Part shown: piece by piece, positions 22,740-34,390 of the stretch
How positions within the stretch are numbered: the first letter of the stretch is position 1
How the letters are laid out: each line of letters opens with the position of its first letter
Assembly: GCF_018320785.1 (NCBI RefSeq)
Contig: NC_054865.1
Span: 37,510,398 to 37,574,397, forward strand
Source of the DNA: Cheilinus undulatus
Lineage: Eukaryota > Chordata > Actinopteri > Labriformes > Labridae
Direction of reading: 5' to 3'
Length of the DNA: 64,000 nt
Notes under the pieces: model-generated
Databases searched by the model: none
What the model saw: the letters and a program-made list of their open reading frames with translations, nothing else
What the model was told of the DNA's origin: nothing
Made by a program: the position numbers and the translations under genes

Positions 22740-24440
22740 ATATTTGAGTAAAATATGATGTGACATAAACCAAAAATGACTGCTTACTTTATTAGTGTTA
22801 TTATATAGAAATATCCAAGTGGATTTCAAAATATCTATCTGGAGACAAGAGGTGTGCGGGGTTGCCCCTCCTTGTGGCCCAATTGTTGAAAAACGCGTGC
22901 TAAAGTGCCCTCTTGGGAGCCAAAATGCACGCTAAAGTGCCCTCTTGGGAGCCAAAACGCATGCTAAAGTGCCCTCTTGGGAGGCAAAACACGTGGTAAA
23001 GTGCCCTTGAGAGCCAAAACACATGTTAAAATGCCCTCTTGGGAGGCAAATGCACTCTAAAGTGTCCTCTTGGGAGGCAAAACACATGTTAAAGTGCCCT
23101 CCTGGTTGGCAAAACACACTAAACTGCTCTCTTGGGTGGAAAAAACCCACTAAACTGCCCCCTTGGCTGATTAAAACATGATAAAGTGCCCCCTTGGCTG
23201 ATTAAAACATGATAAAGTGCCCCCTTGGCTGGTTAAAACATGATAAACTGCCCACTTGGGTGGCAAAAAGGTGTGTTTAAGTACCCTCCCCATTGGCAAA
23301 ACACACTAAACTGCCCTCTTGGGTGAAGAAAACACACTAAACTCCAGAAGACCATTAGGACCAAGAAATCCTACGAAACAGTACTGTTGCAATGACTTTT
23401 ATGTTGGGCCCTTTTTTGATCTATACTGAGTCAGAACTATATCTCACAGAACCAGTTTGGATTATCTGGTGCTAATATGGTGTTGAAACACACTAGAATA
23501 CAGGAAATGGCATCTACTTAATTGAAAATGTTCTAGGGGAAGACCCCCAGACCCCCTTGGGATTTATTTATTTATTTCTGTGTGTTCTTCACAGTCCAAC
23601 GTTGAATCTACACAGTTCTTGTGGATGCTGATCCAAACTAACTTGAGTAGTCTGTCTAGTTAGTCTGTTTTAAGGCTATATAATGTGCCGTTTGTATAAC
23701 ATAAAAACATGTCTAAAGTGCCCTCGAAAACACGCCAAACTTAGTGCCCTCTTCAGTGGCGAGAACACGCTGTATGTGCCCTTTTTTTCTTTTCGCCCCT
23801 GCCCTTGAAAAAGTCTGTGCACACCACTGCTGGAGACTATAAATGGGGGAAAATTGATATCATTTTCTTTTTGGTCATGGTTTACCCACTAAAACCTCTC
23901 TAAATGTGGCCAATATTACTCAACCAAAACAGGCCACAGGATCATGTGGGTACACTTGTTTTGTTGACGTAGAGTCTATCAGAAACAGAGAGGGTGAACT
24001 TTCTTAAATGCACAGCCCCTGTCAGACATGACAACCAGAAAACCAAATGCACAATGTGGCATGTCAGGGATAAGCAGTGTTTTAGAAGTGTTTTTTAAAA
24101 ATCTTTTCTTTTTTGATTTAGCATGTTTTAGCTAGTTTTGTTGGCTGAACCCTTACCATTATCTGGACACCAGGATAAGTAGGATTTGTACTAATTTTTG
24201 ACTACAACATGAAAGAGAAGGTAGGCAGCACACACTGTAAGTTTGATTTGTTCCTGTTTTCCTCACACAACAGGTTGTTGTGGATCTGTGAGCCATTACT
24301 GCTGGATTTTTGAAAATCTCCTCTTTCTTAAGTTAATTATGTCTTCATGGGACCCCGAGTAGTCAGGGCCCCCAGGTGATTGCCTACCTTTGCCTGTAAT
24401 GGTAAAGTCTGTCTCTGTTGACAGAACTTGTGTGCATGGG
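22740..24440. repeat. Dispersed repeat, copy A, interrupted by a minisatellite
   Basis: Three blocks align in the same order to 26790-27300. They are 'ccaaaaatgactg' with 'gtggatttcaaaatatct' (22770-22845), 'ttggtcatggtttaccca' with 'aaaacctctctaaatgtgg' (23870-23912), and 'attgcctacctttgcctgta' with 'aaagtctgtctctg' (24378-24420). Copy A is about 1.7 kb and copy B about 0.5 kb, because A contains the minisatellite and further sequence. No coding capacity or clear termini. The family is unknown to me. Confidence 0.5.
22892..23345. repeat. Minisatellite, about 14 units of 31-33 bp
   Basis: The unit is of the form 'aaagtgccctcttgggaggc' plus 'aaaacacatgct'. It repeats from 22892 with progressive divergence. 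The last units are 'aaagtgcccccttggctgat' type and then 'aaactgccctcttgggtg' type. Degraded units reappear at 23711-23790. Units are adjacent with no unique spacers, so this is a tandem repeat and not a CRISPR array. Confidence 0.85.
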
Positions 24441-24639
24441 TCCTGCAACTTTGTTAAGTTTGTGTGTACTCCAAGCATCAGCAACATGCCAAGTTTGTCT
24501 CTACAGAATAAGGCCCATGCAATAGAGCAACTGAGTATTCTAATGCGATAGCATTATTTGGTGGCAGTCCTAGTACCATTCGAAACTTAGGACTAAGTTC
24601 TATGAGACTGGTGAAGTCAAAGACAGACCCTGAGGTGGG

Positions 24640-25095
24640 TGTCCTAGGAGGACAACACCCCAAGAAGACCAGTTCCTCACCCTTGCTTCACAGAGGAACC
24701 ATAGGCTTTCTTCCAGAGATTTACAGTCAAGATTTGCACAACTGTACCACAGGCAGATCTCTGACTAGAAGGTGAGGAACAGACTGTGCATGTCCAGTCC
24801 TTATGCTTATAAGACTGCCAGAAAGCCTGCAATGATTGCCCTTCACCATCAAGCCTGTTTGCACTAGTGTCAACAGCACTGAAAGTGGAGCTTAAGAATG
24901 TGGGGCAACATCATTTTTTCAGTAATGAATCACGGCAGATCCAACAGTTCCTCAAGTATGGAGATCGCTATGATCTATGGAACGCTATGAAGATTGCTGC
25001 ACAGATTGCATGACATTCTTCAGTGAAGGCAGTGTGATGGTGCGGTGGTATCTCTCTCACAGGCAAAACAGAACTTGTCATCACCACCATGGTTA
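24640..25095 (+). pseudogene. Decayed Tc1/mariner-like transposase (second lineage)
   Basis: Conceptual translation in broken frames gives FSNESR near 24930 (family SDESRF), then an Asp-Arg-Tyr region, and a final GISLTGKTELV block near 25045-25075. This order matches the central DD34E transposase region of a Tc1-like lineage different from the copies at 44575 and 62530. Stops and frameshifts are frequent and no termini were found. Confidence 0.5.
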
Positions 25096-25323
25096 AATGG
25101 TTTGCAATTCCTCACCTGTTTTTTTTTTTTTTTTACAGAGTAGGTATAGTCATAAAAAAAATTAAATCTAAACCAGGAATCTTACCCATTTCCCTATGAA
25201 TGTTTGAAAACTCTAAAACTATTCCCCACCATAAAAACAGATACGTTTGTTGCACACGTTTCCACACAGCAACAGCCCATGTTTTGGTCTTTCATTGAAT
25301 ATTATAAATATGAATATAATCTA

Positions 25324-25863
25324 CAGTGCTTAACAAATTTATTAGACCACCCTAACCCTAACAAAGTGAGGTTTATGCCACAGCTGCCCTAAATTAACAA
25401 CATTGGTAATTACCAAAATCATTTTTTATGTTTCTGCAAAGGCTAATACACCAATATTTAGAAGCTCTTTAACCCAAATGATAGTTTTAATGCTAAAATA
25501 TAATTATTATTGTTATCCATGCATTTTCTAATTTACTGATTTACAAAAAAACTGATAAAATAGTAAGGCACATTAATATTTCTTGATTAATATTTCAAAT
25601 TATAGTTATTTACTTGCATTCCTGAACAGAAAAATGAGTTTTAGTGGTTGAATGTTATGCTTGATTAATTTCTGTCTTCTCAGAGAAGCCCAGTGAGCCG
25701 GCTCAAATTTGGGTGACTTCAGTTTGAAGACCCTCATTCCTGTTCAAAATGGTAAAACATGGAGAGCTCACTGAAAATGAAAGAGTCTGCATTAGCACTA
25801 CATGGTGCTAGATGGTCTTTGAGACAAATATGACAGGTGGTCTAATAAATTTGTTAGGCACTG
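25324..25863 (+). mobile_element. Tc1-derived MITE, 540 bp, copy 1
   Basis: Terminal inverted repeats of about 28 bp: the left begins CAGTGCTTAACAAATTTATT and the right, read on the other strand, CAGTGCCTAACAAATTTATT. Both continue AGACCACC. TA flanks both ends (25322-25323, 25864-25865). Near the right end lies an ATG followed by VKHGELTENERVCIS, which resembles the first residues of a Tc1 transposase. The element is thus an internal-deletion derivative that kept the start codon region. A second copy in inverted orientation lies at 29287-29835. Confidence 0.8.
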
Positions 25864-25865
25864 TA

Positions 25866-26789
25866 CATTTAAGAATAATACAATAATATATATGTTCATA
25901 ATATAAGAATATCCCTCCAGAGTCTAAAATCTCTGTTTAATTGTTGTGGTTATGTTGTAATAATTCAATTATTCATGCTCCCACCAAAAGAAAAAAATGT
26001 GACTAAACAATACTCCTAATGTCATTGAAAATCTAAACATTTGATAATTAATATCATCATGCACAATGATTAACAGTAGCATAGAGCTGGTGTTGCTTTA
26101 AAAAAATGTTACCTTCATTATTATTTCTTTCTGAAGCAGCACTCAGAGCCTATTGTAAATCTAAGGACGAGATAAAGGGTGAATGTGTAAAACATTGACA
26201 GAGTGAGACAGTTTAGTAATTACACAGGATGACCAGAAGATGGTGCCAAACTCTCATATTATGAAGGATAAGATTAGATGCAGAATCATTGTGGGGCAAA
26301 TTCATGCTGCTTATGTTTTAGATGGATAGACTAATGGTAGTTTTAAACGTTATAATTATGTCTTCAATCAGTGTTCAGAGCTAATTGATCTTTTATAGGG
26401 AAAAAAATCAGGTGACATTCTTTGAAAATTTATTTGCATTTCTCTGCAGTCAAAATGAAATGAACTATCTTTACCATTTCAGATTTCTACCTTGATGTTT
26501 TTGTATTATTTATCTTAAACAAAGATTTATAAAATGTCTATATTTCAAAAAGTTTATTTCTGTCACACTTACCATCAGAGACTCTAAATCGGTGGGCCAG
26601 GACCCAAAACAATGGTTTGCAAATGTGTAAAAAAAAAAGAAAAAGAAAAAAAAAAAAGGCCAAAAGCTCTATATGTATGGAAGCGCTAAGCAGACATGCA
26701 TACATCTAATTTATGTCATTCTGCTTTAAAGTGAACACAAGCATGGGACCCATCCATTGTTGGGGTTTTAAATTCTTATTTATCAAAGA
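25866..26789. other. Intergenic DNA, nothing recognised
   Basis: AT-rich with a short A/G-rich tract at 26624-26660. No ORF of note, no splice-flanked exon and no named repeat. Confidence 0.4.
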
Positions 26790-27300
26790 CATAAACTGAT
26801 GTAAAACCAACCAAAATTGACTGTTTAGTAATGTTTTTTGTCTAGAAATGTCTGGTGGATTTCAAAGTGTCTGGCAGATGTTACATGGCCTCCTAAATAG
26901 ATGATATCAGAGCCATGTAATGCTAAATTGGCATGTTTTTTTCAAAAACAAGCAGCAATTTACTCAAAGAAAAATCTTTGGTTACTTGTTTTGGTCATAT
27001 TTTACCAACCAAAACCTCTCAAATGTGGTCTTGTTAAAAGACTGTATAATATTTATTACAAAATATTTGATTAAATAACTGTTACACCAAATGACTTGAT
27101 TTTGGTGCATTTCCCATAAAAAAGTGATAAAATTGACACAAATATTTACATATATTTTGTGCTTTTTAATGTGTTTTAACCCCTTTAAATTTTAAATGGC
27201 CACAATAGGAGAAAGGGGTTAAGTTAGTTATGCAGTCTGGGGCCCCAGACAATTGCCTACCTTTGCCTAAAGGTAAAATCCGCCTCTGTATTGAGTAAAC
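26790..27300. repeat. Dispersed repeat, copy B
   Basis: Collinear with copy A at 22740-24440 in three blocks: 'ccaaaattgactg' with 'ggtggatttcaaagtgtctg', 'ttggtcatattttacc' with 'aaaacctctcaaatgtgg', and 'gacaattgcctacctttgcc'. It lacks the minisatellite, so it is closer to the uninterrupted form. Confidence 0.5.
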
Positions 27301-28660
27301 TTTGATTGTTTTCTCAAGATTTTAACCCATTTGTCTCACTATTTTGGAATAATAGCTAGTTTCCATGTGGCAATGTGTTCAGATCTCTTAAAAACAACCA
27401 AAATGTTCATGCTAACTTGGGAAATGGAATAAAATAAAATGTATGCGTACATGTCCTCCCAGGGCTCCTGAAATGATGCACTTCAAAAGATGTTTGTTCC
27501 ATCCTATTTGTTCAGCCATATATTCTGATCCATCTAAAGTCTAACATTTTTCATTAAATGAATATGAGTGATTAAACATTTTCTGACGTTTGGTTTATGG
27601 TTCCTAATTAAGGAGGCAGTGGTGAGATGATAATCACTGCCTTACATCATTTGATTAATTAACTACAAACCATCACAGTTTCACCTTTAGACTGGACTCC
27701 AACACTTCATTTTTACACCGTCTTTCTGATCTGTGAGTCTGTCTCTTTGTCTCCTGACGCATGGATGCAGCGAGGTGTGGGCGTGCAGATATCTAGCTCC
27801 TCTGTCTGATGTGGTCGTCTGACTAATGGCCATACATCCTTCAGTGCTCTTCTCCTGCAGCCCATCTGACTGGATTAAATATGTGCAGAGGATTTATTGG
27901 CTGAAAAACCACAAGAGCCCCACAAAAACTTTGGCCCCAGACCTCTTGTAGTGAAACCCAAGCAAGCAAAGGAATTCATCTGCAACCCCTTTGGCTCCCC
28001 CCTTTTTCTGTTTTCAACTCTGTCTTTCTATTACATTTTCTCACTAATGACCTTTTTTTTTTAATACTCTTAACCTCAACCATGTTATTTTTTACCAAAA
28101 TTCTATTCAAGTTATAGCTGAGGTGAAATAAGGCTTTTGGGTGTTTACAGACTTATTTTGGGGGCTGGGTGAGGCACTTTTTCCACTCAAAGCCTCTCTT
28201 CAGTAAGTTTGCCAACATTAATAATTCATGGCCCACATGTGTAACAGACAGATAACAAGCATCTCCACTTAACTACCACCATTATCATTATTCCAGCAGG
28301 AGAATTTGCTACACCAACTTGCAATTTAGGATTTATGCAACTGAGGTTTGATTTTGGAGTGTGCTTCAAGGGTGGGGTTGTTTTATAATAAAGGCTTTGG
28401 GGACAAACACTGATTAGTTTCTCTGATCCTTTGCATTTAAAAACGAAATGTACCATTTTCTCACTGCTGTGTATTTACACAACCATGCCAGTAATGCCTT
28501 TGGTTTTGTTTACTAATGCTATATATTCATGATCACACGATTGGGAAGTTCTAAGCAAAATTGTTACAAGACTTGACCCAGTGTTTTTGCATGGATTTTT
28601 CAAGTTTTAACTGAGTATTAGGGAGGAATTATCCTGATGATAATGACCACAGCCTTCCAT
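27301..28660. other. Intergenic DNA with a possible conserved non-coding segment
   Basis: No coding evidence. Around 27590-27700 the sequence is complex and homeodomain-site-rich ('cctaattaaggaggc', 'ttgattaattaac'). That is typical in feel of vertebrate conserved non-coding elements, but conservation cannot be assessed here. Confidence 0.25.
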
Positions 28661-28663
28661 CCA

Positions 28664-28862
28664 GGTACATAATAATAAAATAACTTTATTTATCCCCGCA
28701 GGGAAATTCAATTGTCTGGAGTCTCTCTCATCTGTTTATGGTAGAATTATAAAGTCTAATTGCTGATGGAATGAAAGATTTTCTAAATCTTTCTGTCCTG
28801 CAGCGCAGGGATAGGAGCCGTCCACCACCGTTGTTTCTTTGGTCATTTAGGGAGATATGAAG
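28664..28862 (-). mobile_element. LINE 3' end fragment, second copy
   Basis: About 200 bp closely similar to 9160-9360: 'gggaaattcaattgtctgga', then 'agtctaattgctgatggaat', 'ctttctgtcctgcagcgcag' and 'gtccaccaccgttgtttctt'. The minus strand reads as the C-terminus of a non-LTR reverse transcriptase plus a short 3' UTR. It is strongly 5'-truncated. Confidence 0.6.
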
Positions 28863-29286
28863 ATACATGCTGTGTGGATCTCCTGAGTATTATTGATTCA
28901 CTTTTGCCACTCTATATGTACAAGTCCCTGATAGTATGTTGCAGCCCATAATTCTAACCATAACCATTACATATCTAGCTCTTTGCATATATCCCATTCT
29001 CCATAGAACAGCTGTGAGAACTGTTTGGCCCTAAATGAGCATAAACTTCATAAACTCTAAGGACCACACTGCTGTCTACCATCCAAATGTCACTTTATGA
29101 TAATAAGCAGAAATTAATGTGCTTATCTGTGGAGGAAATAGGTCAGCAACCCTCAACATGCTTGAGGAAGTTTTTCCTTACCACTGTAACTTTGGTTAAT
29201 GCTTTTTAGTGCTGTGCTCATGGTGGATTAATGCTAGCAATGCACAATATGGGATTTTGCTGATAATCCCAAACTCTTTTCTGACA

Positions 29287-29835
29287 CCATTGCCAATAAC
29301 AAATTTATTAGACCACCTGTCATATTTGTCTCAAAGACCATCCAGCATCATGAAGTGCTTTAATGCGGACTCTTTCATTTTCAGTGAGCTCTCCATGTTT
29401 TACCATTTTGAACAGGAATAAGGGATCTCAAACTGAATTCACCTTTTTCAAATTTGAGCCGGCTCACTGGGCTTCTCTGAGAAGTCAGAAATTAATCAAG
29501 CACAACATTCAACCACTAAAACTCATTTTGCTGTTCAGGAATGAAAGTAAAAACTATAATTTGAAATATTAATCAAGAAATATTAATGTGCTTTACTATT
29601 TTATCAGTTTTTTTGTAAATCAGTAAATTAGAAAATTCATGGATAACAATAATAATTATATTTCAGCATTAAAAATATCATTTGGATTAAAGAGCTTCTA
29701 CATATTGGTGTATTAACCATTGCAGAAACATAAAAACTGATTTTGGCAATTACCAATACTGTTAATTTAGGGCAGCTGTGGCATAAACCTTACTTTGGTT
29801 AGGTTAGGGTGGTCTAATAAATTTGTTAAGCACTG
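29287..29835 (-). mobile_element. Tc1-derived MITE, about 549 bp, copy 2 (inverted)
   Basis: This is a reverse-complement copy of 25324-25863, alignable along its whole length. The right end reads GTTAAGCACTG followed by TA at 29836-29837; the left end is eroded ('ccattgccaataacaaattt'). It also retains the relic of the transposase start on the minus strand. With copy 1 it forms an inverted pair about 3.4 kb apart. Confidence 0.75.
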
Positions 29836-29863
29836 TACATGAGTATGTTTAAAACTCTTAAAC

Positions 29864-30809
29864 AAAAGTGTCCAGACTTTTTCCCTGAGGTCCAATCACC
29901 AAAAGATGTAAGGCTGACAGGGCCACTTTCATTTACAGTACATTTAGGCATGTTTGGGCCAAAAATTTAGGCTGAAGTAAGGCATAATTGTGACGAGTAA
30001 GCCCTCTGAGGGCACCATCAGGTGGGAAGGAGGATTGACACAAGTGTGGGATGAAATGTGTCGAGCTTGACATGTCTCCTCTCCTCTCCAGCCCTGGTCT
30101 GTGGCACAACAGGCCCCGTGATTCTGTATGCCTAAATTGTTGCACATGACTGTACCTGATTTTTAGTGCTTTAATTTTAGTTAAACCAATCATTTGTGGG
30201 TGAAGGCCTCCTAAGGTCTGTTCTGGGGTTGTTAAAATGAGGCTTATGAATAGTTAAAACAAAGGTCTTTTGGTAAGAACACTTGTGTTTTGGGCTATTT
30301 TGTTTGGATTGGGGTTGGCGATATGCTTAGTAATTAAATATGCTCAATTTTTTTATTGCTGACAAAACAAATACCAAGCCATTGTTGAGGGTTTGGGGTG
30401 GCCAATTAGATTTAAGGGAGGCCTGCAAAATGCATGAAGCTGCCAAAACTTCCCAAGGTATTGGTGCTTGATGATTAGTGTGATATGCTTCATTTATCAG
30501 ACCTTTAGACATGGCAGATAGTGGAGCAAATTAGTGTGCCTGCTATTTGCTGTTTTAATCCTAATGTCTTAATTCATTATAGCATTACAAATCAAGATAT
30601 CATTATTTTGTTTGTCAACATGTTTACCATTGCATTTACCATGTCAGTTCAGTCATGATAAAAAGCAGAACATCAACAAATTATTATCAAAATGTTTGTT
30701 TACAGAATTAACACAGCAGCACCACCTAGTCTCAAAAATAGGAAATGTTTCAGTGCTATATGTCATGGGCTGCATTTGGCCCCCAGACCATAGTTTGGAC
30801 ATCCCTGCT
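29864..30809. mobile_element. hAT-like (Charlie-type) non-autonomous element
   Basis: The left end reads 'aagtgtccagacttttt'. The right end reads 'tggcccccagaccatagttt' then 'ggacatccctg', i.e. an inverted 'CAGGGATGTCCAAACTATGG' terminus typical of hAT elements in vertebrates. The interior is non-coding apart from random ORFs. Exact borders and target duplication are not resolved. Confidence 0.4.
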
Positions 30810-32044
30810 CTGCAAACTTAATGCTTCACAATATAAGGTGAGGCCCTAAGGTACTTTAAATGTACATCTTGCAAATGTACGTCACTAATATATATCAGTA
30901 AAAATTAGTATCTGCCTATATGGACAGTTAACTTTTCTATTTTTTTTTTTTTTTTAGAAATTATGTGTTGCTACTTATATTATTCCCACAATAATATTGT
31001 GCATTAATTCAATAATGTTGGGTCTTTGTAAATGATAACAACATAGGGTTTGGTCTAGACGTGCTCTTTCAGTATAAGAGATAACATTTTTTATGGGTTG
31101 GTGCAATACAAAGGTAAATAAAGTGATTAGTTGATTTATTTATCAATATGAAATGTGCTTTATAAATAATGTTTGTTTGACAGCCAGTACATCATATGAA
31201 ATGACAATGTATGAAAATGTATGAAAAATATAAGAAGTTGCCAGTATACTGCCGTGGCTAAACGTAAGCAGATCTTTTTTTTAACTTACATGTGACCAAA
31301 AAACACTAAATTTTCATTATAAAATAAAATCTAGAAATATTATCCTTAAAAGCCTAACAATTTTGATAATATGTATAATGATGTAGTTGTGAGTTTAATA
31401 TGGTTGGGGTTTGTTTTAATCAGCATCACAAAGCTCCACAAAAATCAGAGGATTCAGCCAATCTACTAAAGTCATGATGGTCTGATGTATGTGACAGCTA
31501 CACTTAAAAGAATATGGCATTGAGCTCAGATTGTAAAATCCATTAGACTTGACACTTGTAGAAAAAAAGATAGCTACTTTCTATCATAAACTTATGTGTT
31601 AGATACATTGTGTAGAAATAAAGTATGTTATGTTAGATGAAAGTATAAAATGAAAATTCTGTGAAAAATTTCAGGCATTATGAAACCATAGAAACAATTC
31701 CCCATTGACCTATGAACCCCAAAAGCTCATGTATGCACACAGTCTCCTTTCAGGTTAATAATAATGTGGTGGTAAAATATCCCTTCTATTATATTCTAAA
31801 CTCTATGTGAGTAAAAGTGAAAACAGCTTTACAAGATCCTCTCTGTGCAAGCATGTCTTTGACAAATGTCTGCCAGATTATATTACAAACTGAAAACACT
31901 GCTCACATATTGAAAAAGAAGTGTGTGTACGATGAAAATAATATAGTCATTTTGACAGTTGTCATTGCTGTTTATTTACTGGTTTTCAGCCTGCACGTGT
32001 GTTAGTCATCTGGTACACAGCAAAAGCTGGTGGTTGGAATTCTT
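30810..32044. other. Intergenic DNA, nothing recognised
   Basis: AT-rich sequence with an A/T homopolymer near 30940-30956. No coding or repeat signature that I can name. Confidence 0.4.
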
Positions 32045-32790
32045 TGTTAAACATTTCAGAGTTGATTTTAACTCCCAAAGTGTAATTTTATCTCCACTCT
32101 GAGTTAAATGGTATCAGTGTTGAGATTATTTTACAGTGTTGATCCATTCAGCGGTAGTCCAACTCTGTAGAGTCAATTGTTCTCAGCTCTGCTCACTGGC
32201 AGTCCAAATCTGGGGGGATATAGGCATCATGCACTTGGGCAGAGTTTTTAAATTTGTTTTATATGTTTAGATATATTTATGTGTTTGGATGTTGCCCATT
32301 GTACAGTGATCACTACTGTGATTAATTCGCTGAGGTTTCTGGTGGATTGTTATTTTTGATGTAAGACACTTTTGCATCCTTGAGTGAAGTTATCCACTGA
32401 GTCAGTGAATTCCCATTTGTAACAATACATAGATTAGAGAGAAACAAAGTTTACTATTAGTTATCCAAGCTTGGACTTTGTGGCATTGTTTCAACCTAAC
32501 CAATTATTTGGATCATGTTTATGATCTTGAGCAAGTAAATAGCGAGCATTGTAAAAGAGAAAAATGTCAAAATTGTAAATACGTCAAATAAATACCTAAA
32601 GTGAAAGAAAATAACACAATATTGTGTTAAAAGAACAGCTTAATGTTAAGTTTTAGAATTAATACTATAGGAGAGTTTAAATATTAACACTTTCCAATTC
32701 GTAAATTTAATATGAAATCCTTAACAATAATAAAAACTTGGAACAAGTTAAATTTCATACTATAAGAGTTGAATTGACACTGATGATTTT
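32045..32790. repeat. Degenerate dispersed repeat, copy 1 (GAGTT/AACTC-rich)
   Basis: It contains 'cagagttgattttaactccc' and 'actctgagttaaatgg', a motif style common in a teleost repeat with AACTC-rich ends. Positions 32350-32400 ('gatgtaagacacttttgcat', 'agtgaagttatccactgagt') align to 33977-34025. Overall divergence is high and the borders are approximate. Confidence 0.35.
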
Positions 32791-32879
32791 GCTGTGCAGC
32801 TCAGCTAAAAGCAGTTTAAGACTTTCTGTTATCATTTAATAAAAGTGAAACGGTTTCTGTTCTTGATTTTCTCTGCTAT

Positions 32880-33250
32880 AATGCTAACCCATGCATTTAA
32901 CTGTTGTTAGGTGGCTGGCTCTTAACGTCAGCAAAGGAAGCAATAAGAAGGTGGAGTAAAGCTAAACTCTGACCTCTGACTTCCTGTTCTGCATAGCGTG
33001 ACTGGTGCTGGCTCCTGAAGCCCAAACCTCTGTGCTGGGTAAGTCTGAACCTGGTCTGCTCAGTGACAGGAATCCAACACACAAACTGATCTTATCTGAC
33101 AGCGTGAAACCAGAGCAGACCTGGCAGCTCTGTCCTACGGAGCCCGGCCCAGAGGGCATCATGGGAACTCTTGTGAAGCTAACTCATGGATGAGACACCA
33201 ACTGAGGTTCATGGACTTTGGATCACATCTGAAACTAGATTTTGGTTTGA
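32880..33250. other. Less AT-rich segment with a GTAAGT donor-like site
   Basis: A locally GC-richer, repeat-free segment. A donor-like 'GTGCTGG|gtaagtctg' lies at 33038/33039. Short ORFs occur on both strands without recognisable domains. It could be a non-coding first exon or regulatory element; evidence is weak. Confidence 0.2.
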
Positions 33251-33899
33251 AAGCTGTCAGTCAAGGAGTGACAAAATGCAGAATCTTTCAACAGCTTTTG
33301 GCACAGGAGGGATAAAAACATGCAAACCTATACTGTAGCTTATGTCATTTGTTTTACTTTCTGAAGCTAATACATTTCTTTACATAAATTATGATCAAAT
33401 TATGACCTTGGTCAAGATCTAAAAACAAGTCTGTGGTGTGGTACACAAGTTTTTGTTTTTTTTTTAAATAAAATTAAAGCTCCTGTGAGGCTGACAATTT
33501 TGATAGTCCATGTGGAGTATTTCCTAATCTGTAGCTGATTTTGTGCTGAACATGTGAAAGTAGGGTTCTCTGATATTAAACAAAAAAAGAAAAAGTCCAA
33601 CTCTCCACAAGAGAGGTCCAAGATGCAGATCAATTAAACTTCTTATTAGGGTTAGGATAAAGGTTAAGGTAAGTGTATGCCAAGTTAAAAGTCAAAAATC
33701 TGACCTCAAAAGCCTGATTACCAAATGTTTAATAAAGCTGAGGAAACAGTCTGCTTACAGGAGAAAGCTTGTCCACCATGCAAACACTCTATCACAGCTA
33801 CCATAGCTAAGGCAAAAGCAACTGAAGATACATTAGCTACTTATGTTATGTAGCCAACATTGCATAGCTAATGCAAAAGCTAACATAGCTATGTTTTCT

Positions 33900-34390
33900 A
33901 AGTAGCTAATGCTACATTTGCACTTACCGCACTTTAAGCCATGGCTTGCTCATGGTTCTCTTGAATTATTGTAGTTATTGATGTTAGACACTTTTGCACC
34001 ATGAGTAAAGTTGCTAACTGAGTTAGTCACATCCTGTGGGGTTGGCGGGTCAATTTGTAAGAACATTTATTTATTCATGATTGCATTTCATTCTTGCATA
34101 CAAATACCTAAATCTAAGAATGTATTAAAGTACATTGAATTAACATAATTAGCTAATAGTAATTGCTTTAATTATAACACCTCCAGTGAGAAGGATGTAA
34201 TAGTGTAGTGCTAACCCTATACAGTGTAAATAAGTGTTACATTTTAACTATATTTAGAGTTTATCTAATTCTAAGAATTTAACACTCAGGAAAAAGTTCA
34301 TTTACACCAGTTCTGGTTGGGACCATATACACTCATAGTGTTAAATTTCACTGTTTTTTTTTTTTTAACATTGCAAAATTTATTGTGTAG
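33900..34390. repeat. Degenerate dispersed repeat, copy 2
   Basis: Direct repeat of part of 32045-32790: 'gatgttagacacttttgcac', 'agtaaagttgctaactgagt' and an AACTC/GAGTT-rich end ('agtgttaaatttcactg'). Same orientation as copy 1. Confidence 0.35.

Noticed and set aside
22892..23345. Possible CRISPR-like array
   Set aside because: Units of 31-33 bp are contiguous and diverge gradually with no unique spacers, and the genome is vertebrate. It is a minisatellite.
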